From assembly GCA_036897095.1 (NCBI GenBank), contig JAYMSP010000150.1, positions 1 through 64,000 on the forward strand: DNA of 64,000 nt. The letters run 5' to 3'. The position numbers and the translations under genes were made by a program. Origin of the DNA: Plantago elongata (taxonomy: Eukaryota; Streptophyta; Magnoliopsida; Lamiales; Plantaginaceae). Within the stretch, counting starts at the first letter, position 1. Every line of letters starts with the position of its first letter. This document shows positions 49,585 to 62,527 of the stretch, piece by piece. Under the pieces are notes generated by a model. It saw only the letters and a program-made list of their open reading frames with translations. It did no database searches and was not told the origin of the DNA.

Positions 49585-50137
49585 GCCAAATTTATTCTTT
49601 GATGGCGCTAAGAAGTAGGCTGGCTACGAAAGATAGACCACTATAACCTCCACATTAATCCTAAATGTGTATTTTGTGATTTGGAACATGAGACTCTTGA
49701 TCACTTGTTCTTTATGTCCTTCTGTTGAAAATGTAAGGCATATCTTGCTGGTTTAGATTCGGATGCCTAGGCAGGCTAGAGATTGGAGTAATGAACAAGT
49801 GATTTTGTGTGTGGCACGTGAGGTAAATCTGTTGTTGCTCGTGTTTTGAAGACTTTGGTTACTGAGTTTGTGTATGCAATTTGAAGAGAAAGGAATTGAC
49901 GCATTTTCAAAGTGTCCACGGTGATATGCGGAGTGTAGCGTGTTACGTAGTTACATTACCATGTGTCGATGTATTTGCATTCCTAAGTTTAGGAGCTTGT
50001 GAATCTTTAAAGTTTCTCTAGATAGCTTCTTTGGTGTCCTTATGTTGTTAGTGATGTGTCTTTTTATTTATTGAGTCGGTTGTTCTTCATTGCCTACTTA
50101 GAATAAAAAGTTATCTTTATTCCAAAAAAAAAAAAAA
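49585..50137 (+). mobile_element. LINE 3' end (reverse-transcriptase zinc-binding region) with poly(A)
   Basis: Translated pieces in more than one frame give a zf-RVT pattern: LRSRLATKDRPL, then KCVFCDLEHETLDHLFFM, then MPRQARDWSNEQVILCVARE, VARVLKTLVTEFVYAI and RERN. This is the C-terminal region of plant L1-type LINE ORF2. Frame changes and stops interrupt it, and a TGA stands where the usual Trp of 'IWRERN' would be. It ends in a 14-bp A-run (50124-50137). The 5' part of the element is missing, as expected of a truncated insertion. Confidence 0.75.
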
Positions 50138-50857
50138 TGGATGAAAAGCAAATTTTAATATTATCATTTTATACTATAAAATAGTATAAATGTATAGATA
50201 AACAAAATTAAGATTATAAAGTATAAAAATTGAAAATCATTTAGGATCCCAACATGCTGCCTCATTTACAAGATAAAGTGAGTTTAATTTTGGGTCAATT
50301 TTAACAGCAAATTCCATTTTGATCACATGGAAAACCATGCAAGCAAATTATATTCTCAAGACATCTATATTCATGTCATTCCATAACTCATTAATTCCAT
50401 AATACTATCTGATATTCATTAATTTCATAATACTATCTCTCCTAAGACTTCTACACTAAATAAACTACTCATTTTTTATTTTAGTAACTCAAACTTATAA
50501 TTAATTAATCGGAAGTGAAGCTTCTTAAAAACTATTCTTTATTAGCAATATAGTACTAAAACTTAAATAGAGAAGTAATTTTTCATAAGTAATTTATTAA
50601 GTATCAAAAGTTAGTAGTTGTAGTAGTCAACATAATATTAATCATCCCATTGATCAAAGTTAGATTTCGATGAAATTAAAATACATATTGCTGGTTATAT
50701 AGTGTAGCGCCAAAAACTTTCTTCACCGTGCGCATGAATATTTCTAAGTATTACATCAAATAATTGAATTGGCATGTAACATAATTCATACAGGCTCGTA
50801 GCTGATAAATTAACTTATAAATATTTATTACTTCATTAATCAGTGATTTAGCTTTAA
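50138..50857. other. SAUR 3' flank, AT-rich spacer
   Basis: No gene or repeat of note. 'ccataatactatct' occurs twice (50398 and 50427), a small local duplication. Confidence 0.5.
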
Positions 50858-51256
50858 TTACCAACTCCTAACCATGGTCCTTCCGCCACGAGAACTCCAC
50901 TTCCGCTCACCTTCCTCCGCCAGCATCTGCTCCATCTCGATCGGCCGGCAAGGAATCGTCAATGCACCGTCGTGATTGAAGCCGTATTCCTCCGCAGCTT
51001 GCTCCAACAACCTCAAGAACGACGCATTTGATAAATAAGTCAATGGAACCACGAATCTTTTACATTCTTCATCATCAGCCGCGATAACTGCGAAATGGCC
51101 CTCCTTAACATCCTCCGGGACGGCAGTGTTCCGTTCAAAGATTTCTTCGAATTCATCGGTGGTTTCGTAAGATTTCCTGTTCTTGCCCAAGAGAAGCCTC
51201 TCAATGATACCACCAATGTTCTTCTTCTTGCCATTTGATGATCTTGATCTTGCCAT
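50858..51256 (-). CDS. SAUR family protein (small auxin-up RNA)
   Basis: A single-exon frame of 132 aa from the ATG at 51256; the upstream in-frame TTG is not needed. SAUR proteins promote cell expansion, many by inhibiting PP2C.D phosphatases and so activating plasma-membrane H+-ATPases. The SAUR domain (about 50-115) is clear: VPEDVKEGHFAVIA, KRFVVPLTYLSNASFLRLLE, QAAEEYGFNHDGALTIPCRP. The N-terminus is short and basic (MARSRSSNGKKK), and the C-tail is Arg/Trp-rich. Intronless structure and size are typical. A TATA element lies at 51370-51377, with a TGCATGCA (RY-type) palindrome beside it at 51361-51368. The paralogue number cannot be assigned without a tree. Confidence 0.93.
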   Translation of the reverse strand: MARSRSSNGKKKNIGGIIERLLLGKNRKSYETTDEFEEIFERNTAVPEDVKEGHFAVIAADDEECKRFVVPLTYLSNASFLRLLEQAAEEYGFNHDGALTIPCRPIEMEQMLAEEGERKWSSRGGRTMVRSW

Positions 51257-51360
51257 GTTAGATAGCAATAATTGTAGGAACTAGGAAGTGTGTTTGGAGA
51301 AATAAAATTTTCAAAAGTGTGTTTAAGTTGCTTTATGTGTTTCTTTGTGACAGGACAGAG

Positions 51361-51377
51361 TGCATGCAATTTATATA
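51361..51377 (-). promoter_or_regulatory. SAUR core promoter: TATA box and adjoining RY palindrome
   Basis: 'tatataaa' on the minus strand (51370-51377) lies 114 bp upstream of the SAUR ATG. The palindrome 'tgcatgca' (51361-51368) is the RY core recognised by B3-domain factors, but its position downstream of the TATA box makes function doubtful. Confidence 0.5.
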
Positions 51378-53326
51378 GAGAGTCCATCACTGTTTCAAAG
51401 ATAAGGTTCCGAGTCGAGTTGCAAAACCTCAATTATATCACCACTAGCAAAATTTGTCAACTTATTGGATATGATTAATTATTATTTGTTCTTTGTAAAC
51501 GTGATATATTTAGTTAGTTGATTTGCATAGTAAACTAATAATTGATCGTTTTATGAGATACACTGAAAATAATTAAACTCATCAATAATTAACATGTACT
51601 AGTAATAGATTAGTACGTATTGTACGTCACGAGTATGGTCAAGCCATTTCGAAACTAAATTAGTTTTTGAAATATTTACTTTTAAATTATGAAATTTACA
51701 AATACAATTATAATAAATCAACTAACAAAATATTTTAGTAACATGATCGATCTTTTTTTATTTAAATAGGCTGGGTTTGAGTTGCCAACATAGCATTGTC
51801 GTGTGAATGTGCACCACTCCTTATATGATGTTATTATTGGCACTTGGCAGTGTGAAAATTTGGCAGCCCATGAGTTTTATTCCTCACATTAAGAAAAAAT
51901 TCAACCAAATATTACTAGTCCTTCTAAGTTCTCGTGACGTGAAGGTTTCCAGTTTCCACTTGCGAATTTAGTAAGGAGTGTTCAAAGTGGCACTGGCGTT
52001 TATGTGTACCGGGACTAAATCGGCATAATATAATAGATTGATTTTTCAACATTCATGCGAGCTCAAATATTCACCAATTCGAATAACTTTTATCGTTTAA
52101 GAAAAAAGAAGGAAGTGAGCTCAAAAGTAACGTCCGGGGAATTTTGGTTGGGGAGGAAAATATAAGTTTTCCAATTAGTGAACTCGAATTTACAGCTCTT
52201 TGAAGAAAACATATAGCAGTTTGGAATTGTAAAGAAATTAATACTAGTATCCACGTTTCTTGTAGATTTGGTGTTACAAATTGAACATTTATTTGGTGCG
52301 AATTCTTAAAAGTTGAACATTAAGTATATACTTTCACCATTCCAAATCAATTGGAATATCAATTCTCAGTTTTTATAACAAATTTATTTGAACTTCGATT
52401 ATAGATTTATATATTAATTGAATATTTTATATTTAAAAATATTAGGGACTGATTGAAATAAAATTTGAGTAATTTTTTTAATTGAAATTAAATTATTTAC
52501 ATATAAAATATTCAATTTGAATAGGAAAATGATCACTTCAGCAGTATAAAAAAGATAACCTTAATTCTAAGTTGAAAATTAGAATTATTGATGGGAGAAA
52601 TTGAAAAGGATTGGGTATTGCACGTAGATAGAATAGAATGAGAATGTACAGAGTGTAGACGACGTGTTAGATTGGGGACATGTGCATGTGACTATAAATT
52701 CATGTAACATCACTTCTTCTAACTTGTCATTTCCATCTTTCTTTTTCATTCACTCAAGTCAAATATGCAGACCACAATTTTAATTTGCTTATTTTCCACC
52801 TTCCACTAAATTCTTTTGTTTCTGTTTGCAATTCACGCTTAATTATACTCCTACATATCACTAGTTTTATTTTCTAATATGCTTCTTTTCAGTTCGCCCG
52901 GACCGAATTCACTGAACTTCAAAATACTACTCCAAGTGTAAAAGTTATTGGCAATCGAACTAACCTTTTAAATTTTATCGATTGTTTTAATTATAAGTGA
53001 AGGCAAGAAATGTCATTTTATTGGATTCCAACTTTCAAATCAACCACAATGCAAAATAACTTTACAAAATGTTTGAGTTCAACTTAATTCAGCAATATTC
53101 TTATGTGATTTTGAAGATGACATGAATTGAGGATTTGAACCATTCATTGCTTGATTGCCTAGCTCCATACCATACCTCGGCAATTGTACATTGCAATTGC
53201 TATTATGTTAAAAAGTTCATGTGAGATACACCAAAATTTGGGATGTTGGGCTCAACCAAATTCAAAACACTAGCTCTTCTCCAATATCCAATTTATTGTC
53301 AACAAGATGTATTCCTATTCTATTAT

Positions 53327-53362
<36 letters not shown>

Positions 53363-55059
53363 AGTGTACTGATTGAAAAAGAATATTGCCAAAAGAATTG
53401 CAGCCCCATTTTACCACTAGCTGCATGCATGTCTTTAAATGCCATCTCTTACCCAGCAGAAATATACAGGCGGCTAGCTCTCTCAAATGAAATTCAGAAA
53501 ATCACATGCAGGGTACGTAGGGTTCAATTTATTAAGCTCAACAATGTACTCCCACTGCCCTCCTTACAACAAGATGTATTTTGTTTCGTTTCCAACACGG
53601 AGATTGATTATAAACGGTACAAGTAGTAATAAATTTTAATTTGAAGTTTATTTGATTTTTAATTCCATCGGGTATGTTAGTGTTGTGACGGAAACAATTA
53701 ATTGTAATATAAAATTTATAATATACAATATGTATGTGACACCATGACAGGGTGAGTTCTTTATCATTTATCTCTATTATTTTTCATATTGACTTAGGAG
53801 TATTTAATTTGTATTATTTATATTGACGTAGGATTAAAATGTCGGGGATGGTGTATAATTCTGGATAAAATCAGTCCTTTAGAAAGTTAGGAATAGCACG
53901 AGAGGATGGAGTATTATATTATGGATCATTATATTATTGCTTCATAAATGTGCAATTTACAATGAAGACATGAATATAGATGGTAGGGAAGTCTGTAGTA
54001 TGAATGTTTGCTTGTATCACTTCACAATGTAATGTAATAAGTAATTAATATAATAATAATGGCATGGAGATAGTGACCAACCAGATATACCACTTACGCA
54101 ATATCATCTAGGCTCTTCTATATCCTTATCACTAGAGAGTTCGTGGTTTTGTTGTCGAATTAATAGTAATTTTTTAGATTAATTACTATATTATGGATGA
54201 ACCATTACTCTGTTAAAAGTTTCACTCTTTGAGGAACCTTTCACTTAAAAAGTTTTAATATTTTTTTGGATGATATTAGCAAAGATTTTACTTGGTTCAG
54301 AGTCTTCCGACTATAATATTTGTGTGAAATTTCATTTTTTGATGTGGTGATCAATGTCATGAAATATATACATTAAGTTGTTGGAATGCAATGAGTCGTA
54401 TATTTTAGGGAGATTTTAGTACGTATATAATTCAAATATGAACTTTGACCGCACAATACATTTGGGATAACCGAAAGTTTGAAATGCAATCAGGGTAAAA
54501 AGTGGTTTGTTTGAAATTTCATAAACTAGGGGATTATGTGTGTAATTTTCACTCAATTTCCACGTGATTGCAAATGTGATTCAGACACCGTCGGTAGGGG
54601 CAAGGACACCCTTTCCTTTATGTGTTTTTGTTTCCTCTTCAAATTAAGTCATGTTAAGTTTAATTGAAAACGTAAAAATACGTGGACTCATAATGTCCAA
54701 TAGCCGAATGAAAAAGTAGATGATGAAATTACCTACTACTTCCTTTTTTTTCCTGACAAACTTCTCACTTTGATTTAACTGTTCACTTGTAATTAAATTT
54801 TATCACGAATTAATCGTAAAATATTATAATAAAACTCTATAATAAATATTGTAATTGGGTAATATTTATAATATATTTTATTTAATATTAAATCACTATG
54901 TGCAATTATGATGGAGAAAACATGACTCCCGCATGGTGATAGTGCTACACCTTTCAACAATTCATCCTTTTCTTTACCTTATTTTGTAGAGTAATCAATT
55001 TCTACCAAGTGAACAAAAACTACATTTCATTGGAAAATGACCGATAAAGTATCTATCCG
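51378..55059. other. AT-rich intergenic DNA
   Basis: About 3.7 kb without a supported gene. It contains an (AT)16 microsatellite and assorted low-complexity sequence. The SAUR distal promoter is at the left. Stretches such as 'gaggatggagtat' near 53905 recall Stowaway right ends, but no left end pairs with it. Confidence 0.5.
53329..53360. repeat. (AT)16 microsatellite
   Basis: 32 bp of uninterrupted AT. Confidence 0.97.
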
Positions 55060-55065
55060 AATGAA

Positions 55066-55395
55066 TCAATTTAAAGTAATCTGATTCGAAATTACACGAA
55101 CTATTATAATAATTGATGAAAAACCTAAGTACTTAATCAGGAATGTTGTCCCATCTTCCTGTAAAAAGTGTCCATCATGTTCATGGGGTCTGATAATAAT
55201 TTTTTGTGACATGTCGTCAAAAGTCTTGAAGCTAGACGGCCCATAATAATGCCTGTGGCACATGAATTCTCCATTGAAGTGTATATATGCACATTCAATT
55301 TCAGCCCCATTGTTCTCCAAGTTCAAGACAATTAATCCCTTTATCCCAGCTGGTATTTGAAAAAGCGTAAAGGAGCGGGTTGAAAGATTGTTAGC
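55066..55395 (-). pseudogene. Unrecognised coding-like fragment
   Basis: On the minus strand an open frame continues without a stop from about 55395 to 55066. It reads non-repetitively through LSTRSFTLFQIPAGIKGLIV, ENNGAEIECAYIHFNGEF, CHRHYYGPSSFKTFDDM and RPHEHDGHFLQEDGTTFLIK. The composition (Cys, His, Gly, Phe, Tyr) is more protein-like than that of neighbouring random frames. I do not recognise the family. There is no ATG at the start, so it could be one exon, a gene fragment, or chance. Confidence 0.25.
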
Positions 55396-56420
55396 ATAAC
55401 TAACTTATAATGATCCAATAATTATTTAAATATGAGTACAACTGTAGAGATCATGTTAATGTTGCAGATTTGTTAGATTAAGGACACGCTTGTTCAATTC
55501 TCCTGAAGACACAACTTGATCAGGTATTGTCCACATTATACATACGGACGAATGTGTACAAGTTATGTGTGATTAATATGTTCGTGGTCGTGGACCCTAA
55601 ACAGACTTCGCAACTTGCAAGGTTCCGTCGCGTACGGGTTTCTGTATTCAGAAGAAAAAGTACTGAAGACAATGGCTTGATGTGTATTCTTGGTTCGAAT
55701 TTACATTTGAAGTTTTGAACAGTCTACCTATGTACAAAAAGGATGAAACTAGCGTTGTTCTATAGACGAGAATACATAAGACGCTATACTCCTCCCTCCA
55801 ATCTGTTCGATTTCACCATTCTTCTCGGACATCCACATGAATGGAGGAAAGTGAACAGTGGCATAATCAATCTCATGCTTCCTCCTACCCATCAAACTTA
55901 GGGTTGACGCGTAGTTTTATACGAAAAGTTAAAGTAATAATGAAACATAAAGGTGGTGGGGTAAAATGTAAACAAAATATGTAATTTTTATATAAAGTTA
56001 AAATTATTTATTATTTGTTAGTGGTGGGGTAATTTTTTGTTTTTAATAATGTATGAAGTTTGATGTGATAATTAAGAATGATAAATGTATTTGGTTTGTG
56101 GTAGATAATGAAAATATCATACGGCAAGTACTTCTTCTTGTCACCACTGACGATAAGGTTACTGCCCCAATGACGTGTTATTAAGTGTTGATGGGGTACT
56201 AGATGTAGAGGTATCAGGTATTCAAGCATTTTAATATGGAAATTTAATACTACTATCAAAAGCCCCAGATGTATGCTGTCATTTTATAGCTGCATGTTCC
56301 TGTGTTTCAAGTGTCGAGTGTCAAAAGTTGCAGAACTATAAATACAGTGTTTAACTTTTTGCGAAGATGATAAAAATCAAGAAAAGAAAGCAACAAAGCG
56401 TCGAATTGTCACATCGAGCA

Positions 56421-56699
56421 AACATAATTTAACAATACAGTTTTTCCAGTATTAATGCTTCCAAGAGCTACTCTAAACATCACCATCCTGCTAATAGTAT
56501 CTAAACTCACTCACATAAGCCGAACATAATTTAACAATACAGTTTTTCCAGTATTAATGCTTCCAAGAGCTACTCTAAAATCACTATCCTGCTAATAGTA
56601 TCTAAACTCACTCACTTACATAAGCCGAAGCACGTCCAACATCACTATCCTGCTAATAGTATCTAAACTCACTCACTTACATAAGCTGAAGCACGTCCA
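56421..56699. repeat. Nested tandem duplication, 102-bp and 61-bp units
   Basis: A 102-bp unit beginning 'aacataatttaacaatac' occurs at 56421-56522 and 56523-56624. Its distal part is then repeated with a 61-bp period (56580-56640 and 56641-56699), marked by 'tcctgctaatagtatc'. The copies are nearly identical, so the duplications are recent. Confidence 0.9.
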
Positions 56700-57097
56700 C
56701 GTCGATAGGTACTTACTGAAGTTCATCCACATCTCAACTTTCCACTGCTAAGTAAGCAGGCTGTCTGCTCATGATTTTCAGCCACATGAAACTTGCCCAA
56801 GCCAGCACATAATTTTTTATGCAGTGGTTTGGTAAAGTAGTATACACCGAAAGTTAAACCTGCTTAATGCAGAAAGAAGTTCATAGCAAAAGAATACATA
56901 AAAATAAGATGGACTTGATTTTTTCGGAGTATAGGAAAATCCTCCTAGCAGACACTAGTTATAGAGGGTACATTCAGGATTTCTCTCTCGGGTATATACT
57001 GAACAGCTACAAATAGAGTTGCAACTTACAAGACCTAGACAAAATTGAGGGGTGTGAAAGCCTTAGATCAGAAGAAACAATAATGTCTTTCCGTCGC

Positions 57098-57168
57098 ATT
57101 TTGACTATTGTACAAGTATTGAATTTTGACTATTGTATAACTATTGAATTTTGACTATTGTACATGTA
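57098..57168. repeat. 25-bp tandem repeat, three copies
   Basis: 'attttgactattgta' opens each copy at 57098, 57123 and 57148. The block lies 37-107 bp downstream of the dolichol kinase stop, so it is probably in the 3' UTR. Confidence 0.9.
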
Positions 57169-57204
57169 ATGTTAGTAAGATTTAGATGTCATTATCCGTG
57201 GCAT

Positions 57205-60200
57205 TTATAAACAGAGAAGACTGTAGAAAATTAGAGGTATGAAGGCATTATCAAGCTGAGCTGTGTAAGCCTCCAACAAACCACTTGTTGTCACTGCCAA
57301 AACCAAAGAAAACCAATGCTGCAAAAAACAGAAAGTTGGACACACTTAACGTCAGAATAGCAAACAAGATCCCAACGAGCACATGAACATGAATAAGTAT
57401 CAAGTAACCCAACAAATGCACAACAAAGGTAAGCGGGATGTAAAGAGAGAGAGATACCATAGTGAAAATGTATCCAGTTGCTGCTAGAAGTGGGAGAAGA
57501 GCTACACATGCAGCAAGAACAGATGTGATTCCAGCAGCAGTGCCTTCAATCGTTTTCTCTGGAAAATAGAGTAAATTAATCCAGTTAGATAGAGAATAAG
57601 AACTGGAGGTTAATAAAAACCAAGGAGAAGGCTAAAAGCACATACTTCCACTTTTGCTCCAACGAAGGACTCCATACTTGTGCCCTACCATAGATGCCTG
57701 ATGTGGAAATATAATACAATTAATTGACAGAAGCCCATGGGAATGAGCATACTGGAAAAAGCTATTCCAAATAACTAGTAGTCCGAAAATGTAAGAGAGA
57801 AGCATACAACATACTGTCTGTTCCTGTTATGAGAATCCTTCCCATTCTAAGATAAAATTTTATCTTTCAGAATTTCTGTTTTTTCGAAGAGAAATCTAAC
57901 ACAGTTTGTTATAATAGGAAAGAGTTTTCTGACTATAGGCTAGGTAAAAACATGCTCTAAGTTGTTATTTTCTCAAATCATTCTCATGTTCCTAGGTTGT
58001 TGCAGAGGAAATAGCAGGATATACTTGTGACCAGAATGAAGTTTATATCTATGAAGTCTAAATACCAATTTAAACAACCATTAGTAAATAAGTGAAATAT
58101 TGCAGATTCAGGCATAAGTGTGACAAAAACTAAATAGTTCTAGGAGTATTACAAATAATTTACCATTGTATCTCCAATACCAAGACTCAAAATTCCAGCA
58201 AAAGGGGCTAGTGGTCGATCACTAAAACCAGAAGACAGCCAGATTGGAAGTGCACATCCTAATAGAAGCGAAAAATGGCTGAACAATGAACAAAGAAAAT
58301 GATTAAGACCATGAGAGTCAAGTGTTGTACAACGTAATATAGGTAGGATTCACACACCTGACAACCAACAGATCAGAATCACGATGGTCTGTAAAAGCAT
58401 TCATGAAATGGTGAACTAGTTGACCTAATGGCCAAATTTTCCATATCTGTCCAATAAAAAAGCATACAGTCCTTACAATATGTATAAATAGCATACGGAA
58501 CGGACCAACATACAAAACAGAGATAAGCATGAGAAAGACCTTTAATACATAGAGAACTCATACATTGTGCTTAAGCCATAAAGAATTTCATCGCTTAGTG
58601 TAACCTATATAATTCAGCACTTAAATGAACTTACTTTTTTATTCCCAGCCTCCCAGGTGACCCAAAAATAATAATAATATAATAAATAAATAAAAGATAT
58701 AGATAAATTTCTAAAAGATCAAGTCTTTCCAGCACATCATCTGGAATGACTCAAAGTATTTCCTTTGTTGAAATATCATTTATCTCTTGACATACCACAT
58801 CAAGATGCTTTCAGTGGAAAAGAATTTTCTGTCATAGTCACGTGCCAAAAAGTATGAGAAAGAGCAATATTTGGGTTCCCTGTTAGGGTGATGTTTGAAA
58901 TACTTACAAGCTGATTTAGAGGAAGATATATGTAATTGTAAAAGGACGCATATATTGTATTAAAATGATATAGAAGGAAAGTTTCTTTAACAAGGACTTA
59001 CTCGTATGATTTCCAGCAGTAGGAAAACTGCCAAAGCAGCACCAAATGCTAGATTAAGAAATCTTGGCTGAGAAACAGCAAAAACATTAGCAATGAAATC
59101 CAGAAAACTGGATGATGTTGCAAAGAACAAACTACTCGCATGTTTTCAACCTTAATATACCTGGAATATTATGGCAGGGACAAAAATTGAGACTGCCATG
59201 AGATGGTAGTATTTGCGAAGAAGTATCCTCTCAGTCTTACTATCCTTAGATATGCTATAGAACCGTCTAATACAGAAATATATCACGACCAACCAATAGG
59301 TGCACAGAGACAGCCGCTTGAGTGGTTCCGAGAAAACAAACTGAAAGATCCTGATAAGAGAGCAGCACACTATTTTTCTTATCAAAAGAATAAAGAACAT
59401 ATAGACAAGTGTTACGAGCTGACTCGACGAAATGAACCTATCTACTCAAACATACATGTATGGGTATATCTTTCTCCACTTATCTGTTTATCAAATATAT
59501 AAGCACATAGAGGAGAGCTTATATAAAGTGGAAATGTTTTCCAGCACTAGAACTAGATGCATGCCACATAAAGAGCTCAAAGCATGCTCTCAAAGAGTGA
59601 TTTATCAAAACCCATGCCCAGCCGAGAGAGAAAGTGAACAGAAGAACGTTATACACATATGTTGGTATTAACCATTTAATGTCACTAAATATCATTGCAT
59701 GAATGTCCCGACCCCTCCTGGAGCAGAGTTGGTGACCTATGAACTACTTTCCAGGGAACAAATTAGCTGCACAACCCAACACAAAGTTATTCCAGCACAC
59801 TTTATCCTCACATGCACATGTTTGGAAACTTCCTAGTAGGTCAGTCAACAGAATACATAATACTACTTCTTGGCAAGCTCACTTAACTTTGAATTTCTAA
59901 CAAATGGGCGCCCAGGGAGAAAGGTGCACATTCTTGGTATGAGTAGCATCATCAATTGCATTAAGCACATCACACTACAAACACTTTAAATTTCTTACGA
60001 ATGGGTGTCGAAAAGAAAGGTGCATATTTTTTGTATGAGTATTAATGCATTTAAGTAATTCTCACACTGCGTTAAAATACAATTGCAAAGTTATTCTCCT
60101 AATAAAGTGAGCTGATTTTCCACAATTGAGTGGTGAGACAGTAATTGATTAGTGTTATTGAGGGGCATATCAGGAAAAAGGGCCAAGAGAAGTCATTACG

Positions 60201-62527
60201 TAGGCATGGAAATCTGGCCAAATGAAACTTAAATATTTAGTCTTGGCAAACCAATCAACCCGCCACCCAAAATTTTCAAGTAAGGTAAACAATAAGCCCA
60301 GATTCCACATACTTTAGATCTCTTAAGAAACTCAGTTATAGTAACATTAGCCTGCGGTCAGTATGACATCAATAGCTGAAGATGGCAGACGAAGAAAATT
60401 ATTAAGTAACCAACGCAAAGTAGTTTCGCTATTGTTCTTCTCTTTCCTTCTTTTTGCAGAAAAACTTGATGTTCCACATAAGCTTTGTAATAAGACTATC
60501 TGATTCTATAGACAGCTTATGTTTATGTGAACATGCAATTCTAAGTATGTACAGCTTGAGAGAGCAATACCATAAGAATGGGTGTGCCTGGAAGGGGTGC
60601 ACAAGTTGCATCCATGATGGAACAACTGTGAGCAACATTACTCCGAGTGAAGCATAGAACACAAAGGATCTTCTTTTCTCTTGGTTTCCCATATCTCCAT
60701 GGTTACTCACTCCAAAAAAGTATTCCGACATTCTTAAAACAACTTTATAGAACAGGGGAAAGAAGAGGAGGCCAAAAATCACTCCCTGCGTAGTACAGGC
60801 AGAAGTTAAATCATTCAGGAAAAATGCCTAAGCCAACTTTGCTTCAGAGTGCAAGTAATTTATTCACTTTTGAGATTTATAGAATTTACCTGGATAATCG
60901 TACTTATTTCACTTCTATTGATTCCATTCTGTAGAAATTGTGCCTCGTAATAGGCAAAATAGCCATGGATCTGTTTGGTGACAGAACTTTTAAGCCAAAT
61001 GCAAATAACTATGCTAGTGAGATACTTGAGGATATATGGAAGATATACTAATGACAGAACTTTCAATTAGATGCAAACAGCTATGCTACTGTGACAGTTG
61101 AAGATATATGGAAGATGGACTAACTTTAGTAGCAGTAATTGCCAACATGTCCCCAAAATAAAGCACAAGGCCAGTAGTCACCAGCAATGACTCTCCTGTA
61201 AAATAAAATTATACAATTTGAAGTAGGGAAATGCAACTTAAATCAAAGTATTAGTTAAGCACAATGCAGCAGAACTCTTAAAACTGTTTTGACTACTCCA
61301 AAGCGGCAAAATGCTAGAGCCTAGAGGTTCATCAAATCAACAGAATTTCTTGCAAGCAGCTTTCTGAGTCATTTTTTATGTGCATTGTTACAGCTCACAA
61401 GCCTGTTCTAGAAGGTACTATTAACGACTAAACATCATAACCCCTTAAATTCTGATCCAACTTCTCACTGGCCAAATAGAAACACAACTTACCAATCGAA
61501 GCACATGCGGGAAACATGTGAAGAATCTTTTGGATTAGTTTAACAGATGATAATCCATGGCAGAGCACCCATAATAACATCAATGCCATAGGCCAAACTG
61601 CAAGACCAGTAACATAAATGTGAGGCATAAAACATCTGGTTGACTGACTGCGTGATCAGCATACCATCATAAAGATGTAGCTGATCAAATTCAAAGCATG
61701 GATCCATAGGAATTCATATTTACACTAACCATCATATGATATCCCCAGAAATGAAACTAGGCCACATGCTACTAGCAAGGTAGTGAAGACAAAGCTATAC
61801 TTCGCATTCAGGCTGAAAACGAAACAGGCTTGACTAGCGTTCTTTGCCTGATGACGATGGCAATTCATGCATAGGAAAACAAGCACAGCAAAGCAACTTG
61901 CAATCACAGCCCAGTATTGCAACATCAGATAATGAAGCTCTGCAGGACATAACATACATAATCAAAATATATGCATACACTACCAGAACTGAAAGGATTC
62001 GGCACTAAAAACATAATGAAGCTTGCACATCTTTGAATTACATGACAAAACTACAAATTGTACAAAACTAAGCATTCTAATGATATGCATCAAATTCAAT
62101 CATGATCAGGAGCTAAGAACACTACCGTGGACCTCAACCTGTCCCAATGCCACTCCTCGCAGACTCTGTATCAACCTCGAAAGCATGAGTCCCGGCACTG
62201 TCACCGCCCCAAGCAGTATCCCAGTCGAAGCTCCCGGCCTGATCAAATTCGAATCCACGAACAAAAACTCAGTAAAATTTAAACCAAATCAATCCAAACA
62301 CACAATGAAACAGTCCTAACTCCAAAGCAACAAAACCTGGTGGTGAAGGATGCAGCGAGGGGATTGGAAGCATGATCGGCAGAGATCTCGACGGCGAGAG
62401 CGAAAAGGGAGAGGAGAGTAATCGAGAATGCTTGCTGGAGAAGCGCGAGAGGAGTGGAGTAGAGTATTTGGGCAACGTAGAGAAAAACCACCGCCCTCTC
62501 GCCGTTGAGCAACGGCGATAGAGCCAT
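57205..62527 (-). CDS. DOK1: Dolichol kinase (EVAN-type), ER polytopic membrane enzyme
   Basis: Fourteen exons, in transcript order: 62527-62337, 62238-62126, 61939-61730, 61597-61493, 61195-61125, 60970-60890, 60785-60571, 59350-59161, 59067-59002, 58446-58358, 58278-58164, 57697-57646, 57558-57458, 57318-57205; total 1713 nt, 570 aa, matching Arabidopsis EVN (about 570). The enzyme uses CTP to phosphorylate dolichol in the ER, making the lipid carrier for N-glycans and GPI anchors; loss in Arabidopsis is lethal to gametes. Many hydrophobic segments span the protein (for example FVFTTLLVACGLVSFLGISY, VIFGLLFFPLFYKVVL). The C-terminal CTP-binding kinase core is intact: SDRPLAPFAGILSLGIGDTM, ASMVGHKYGVLRW and SGKKTIEGTAAGI. 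The largest intron (59351-60570) contains an imperfect local duplication near 59890 and 59990. Confidence 0.94.

Larger units (their letters stand above)
55396..57204. other. Intergenic DNA and dolichol kinase 3' flank with short tandem repeats
   Basis: No supported gene. Two tandem-repeat blocks are listed separately. The last 150 bp or so before 57205 are probably the 3' UTR of the dolichol kinase gene on the minus strand. Confidence 0.5.

Noticed and set aside
59203-59671. Plus-strand open frames opposite the dolichol kinase gene
   Set aside because: They are shadows of exon 8 and its flanking intron.
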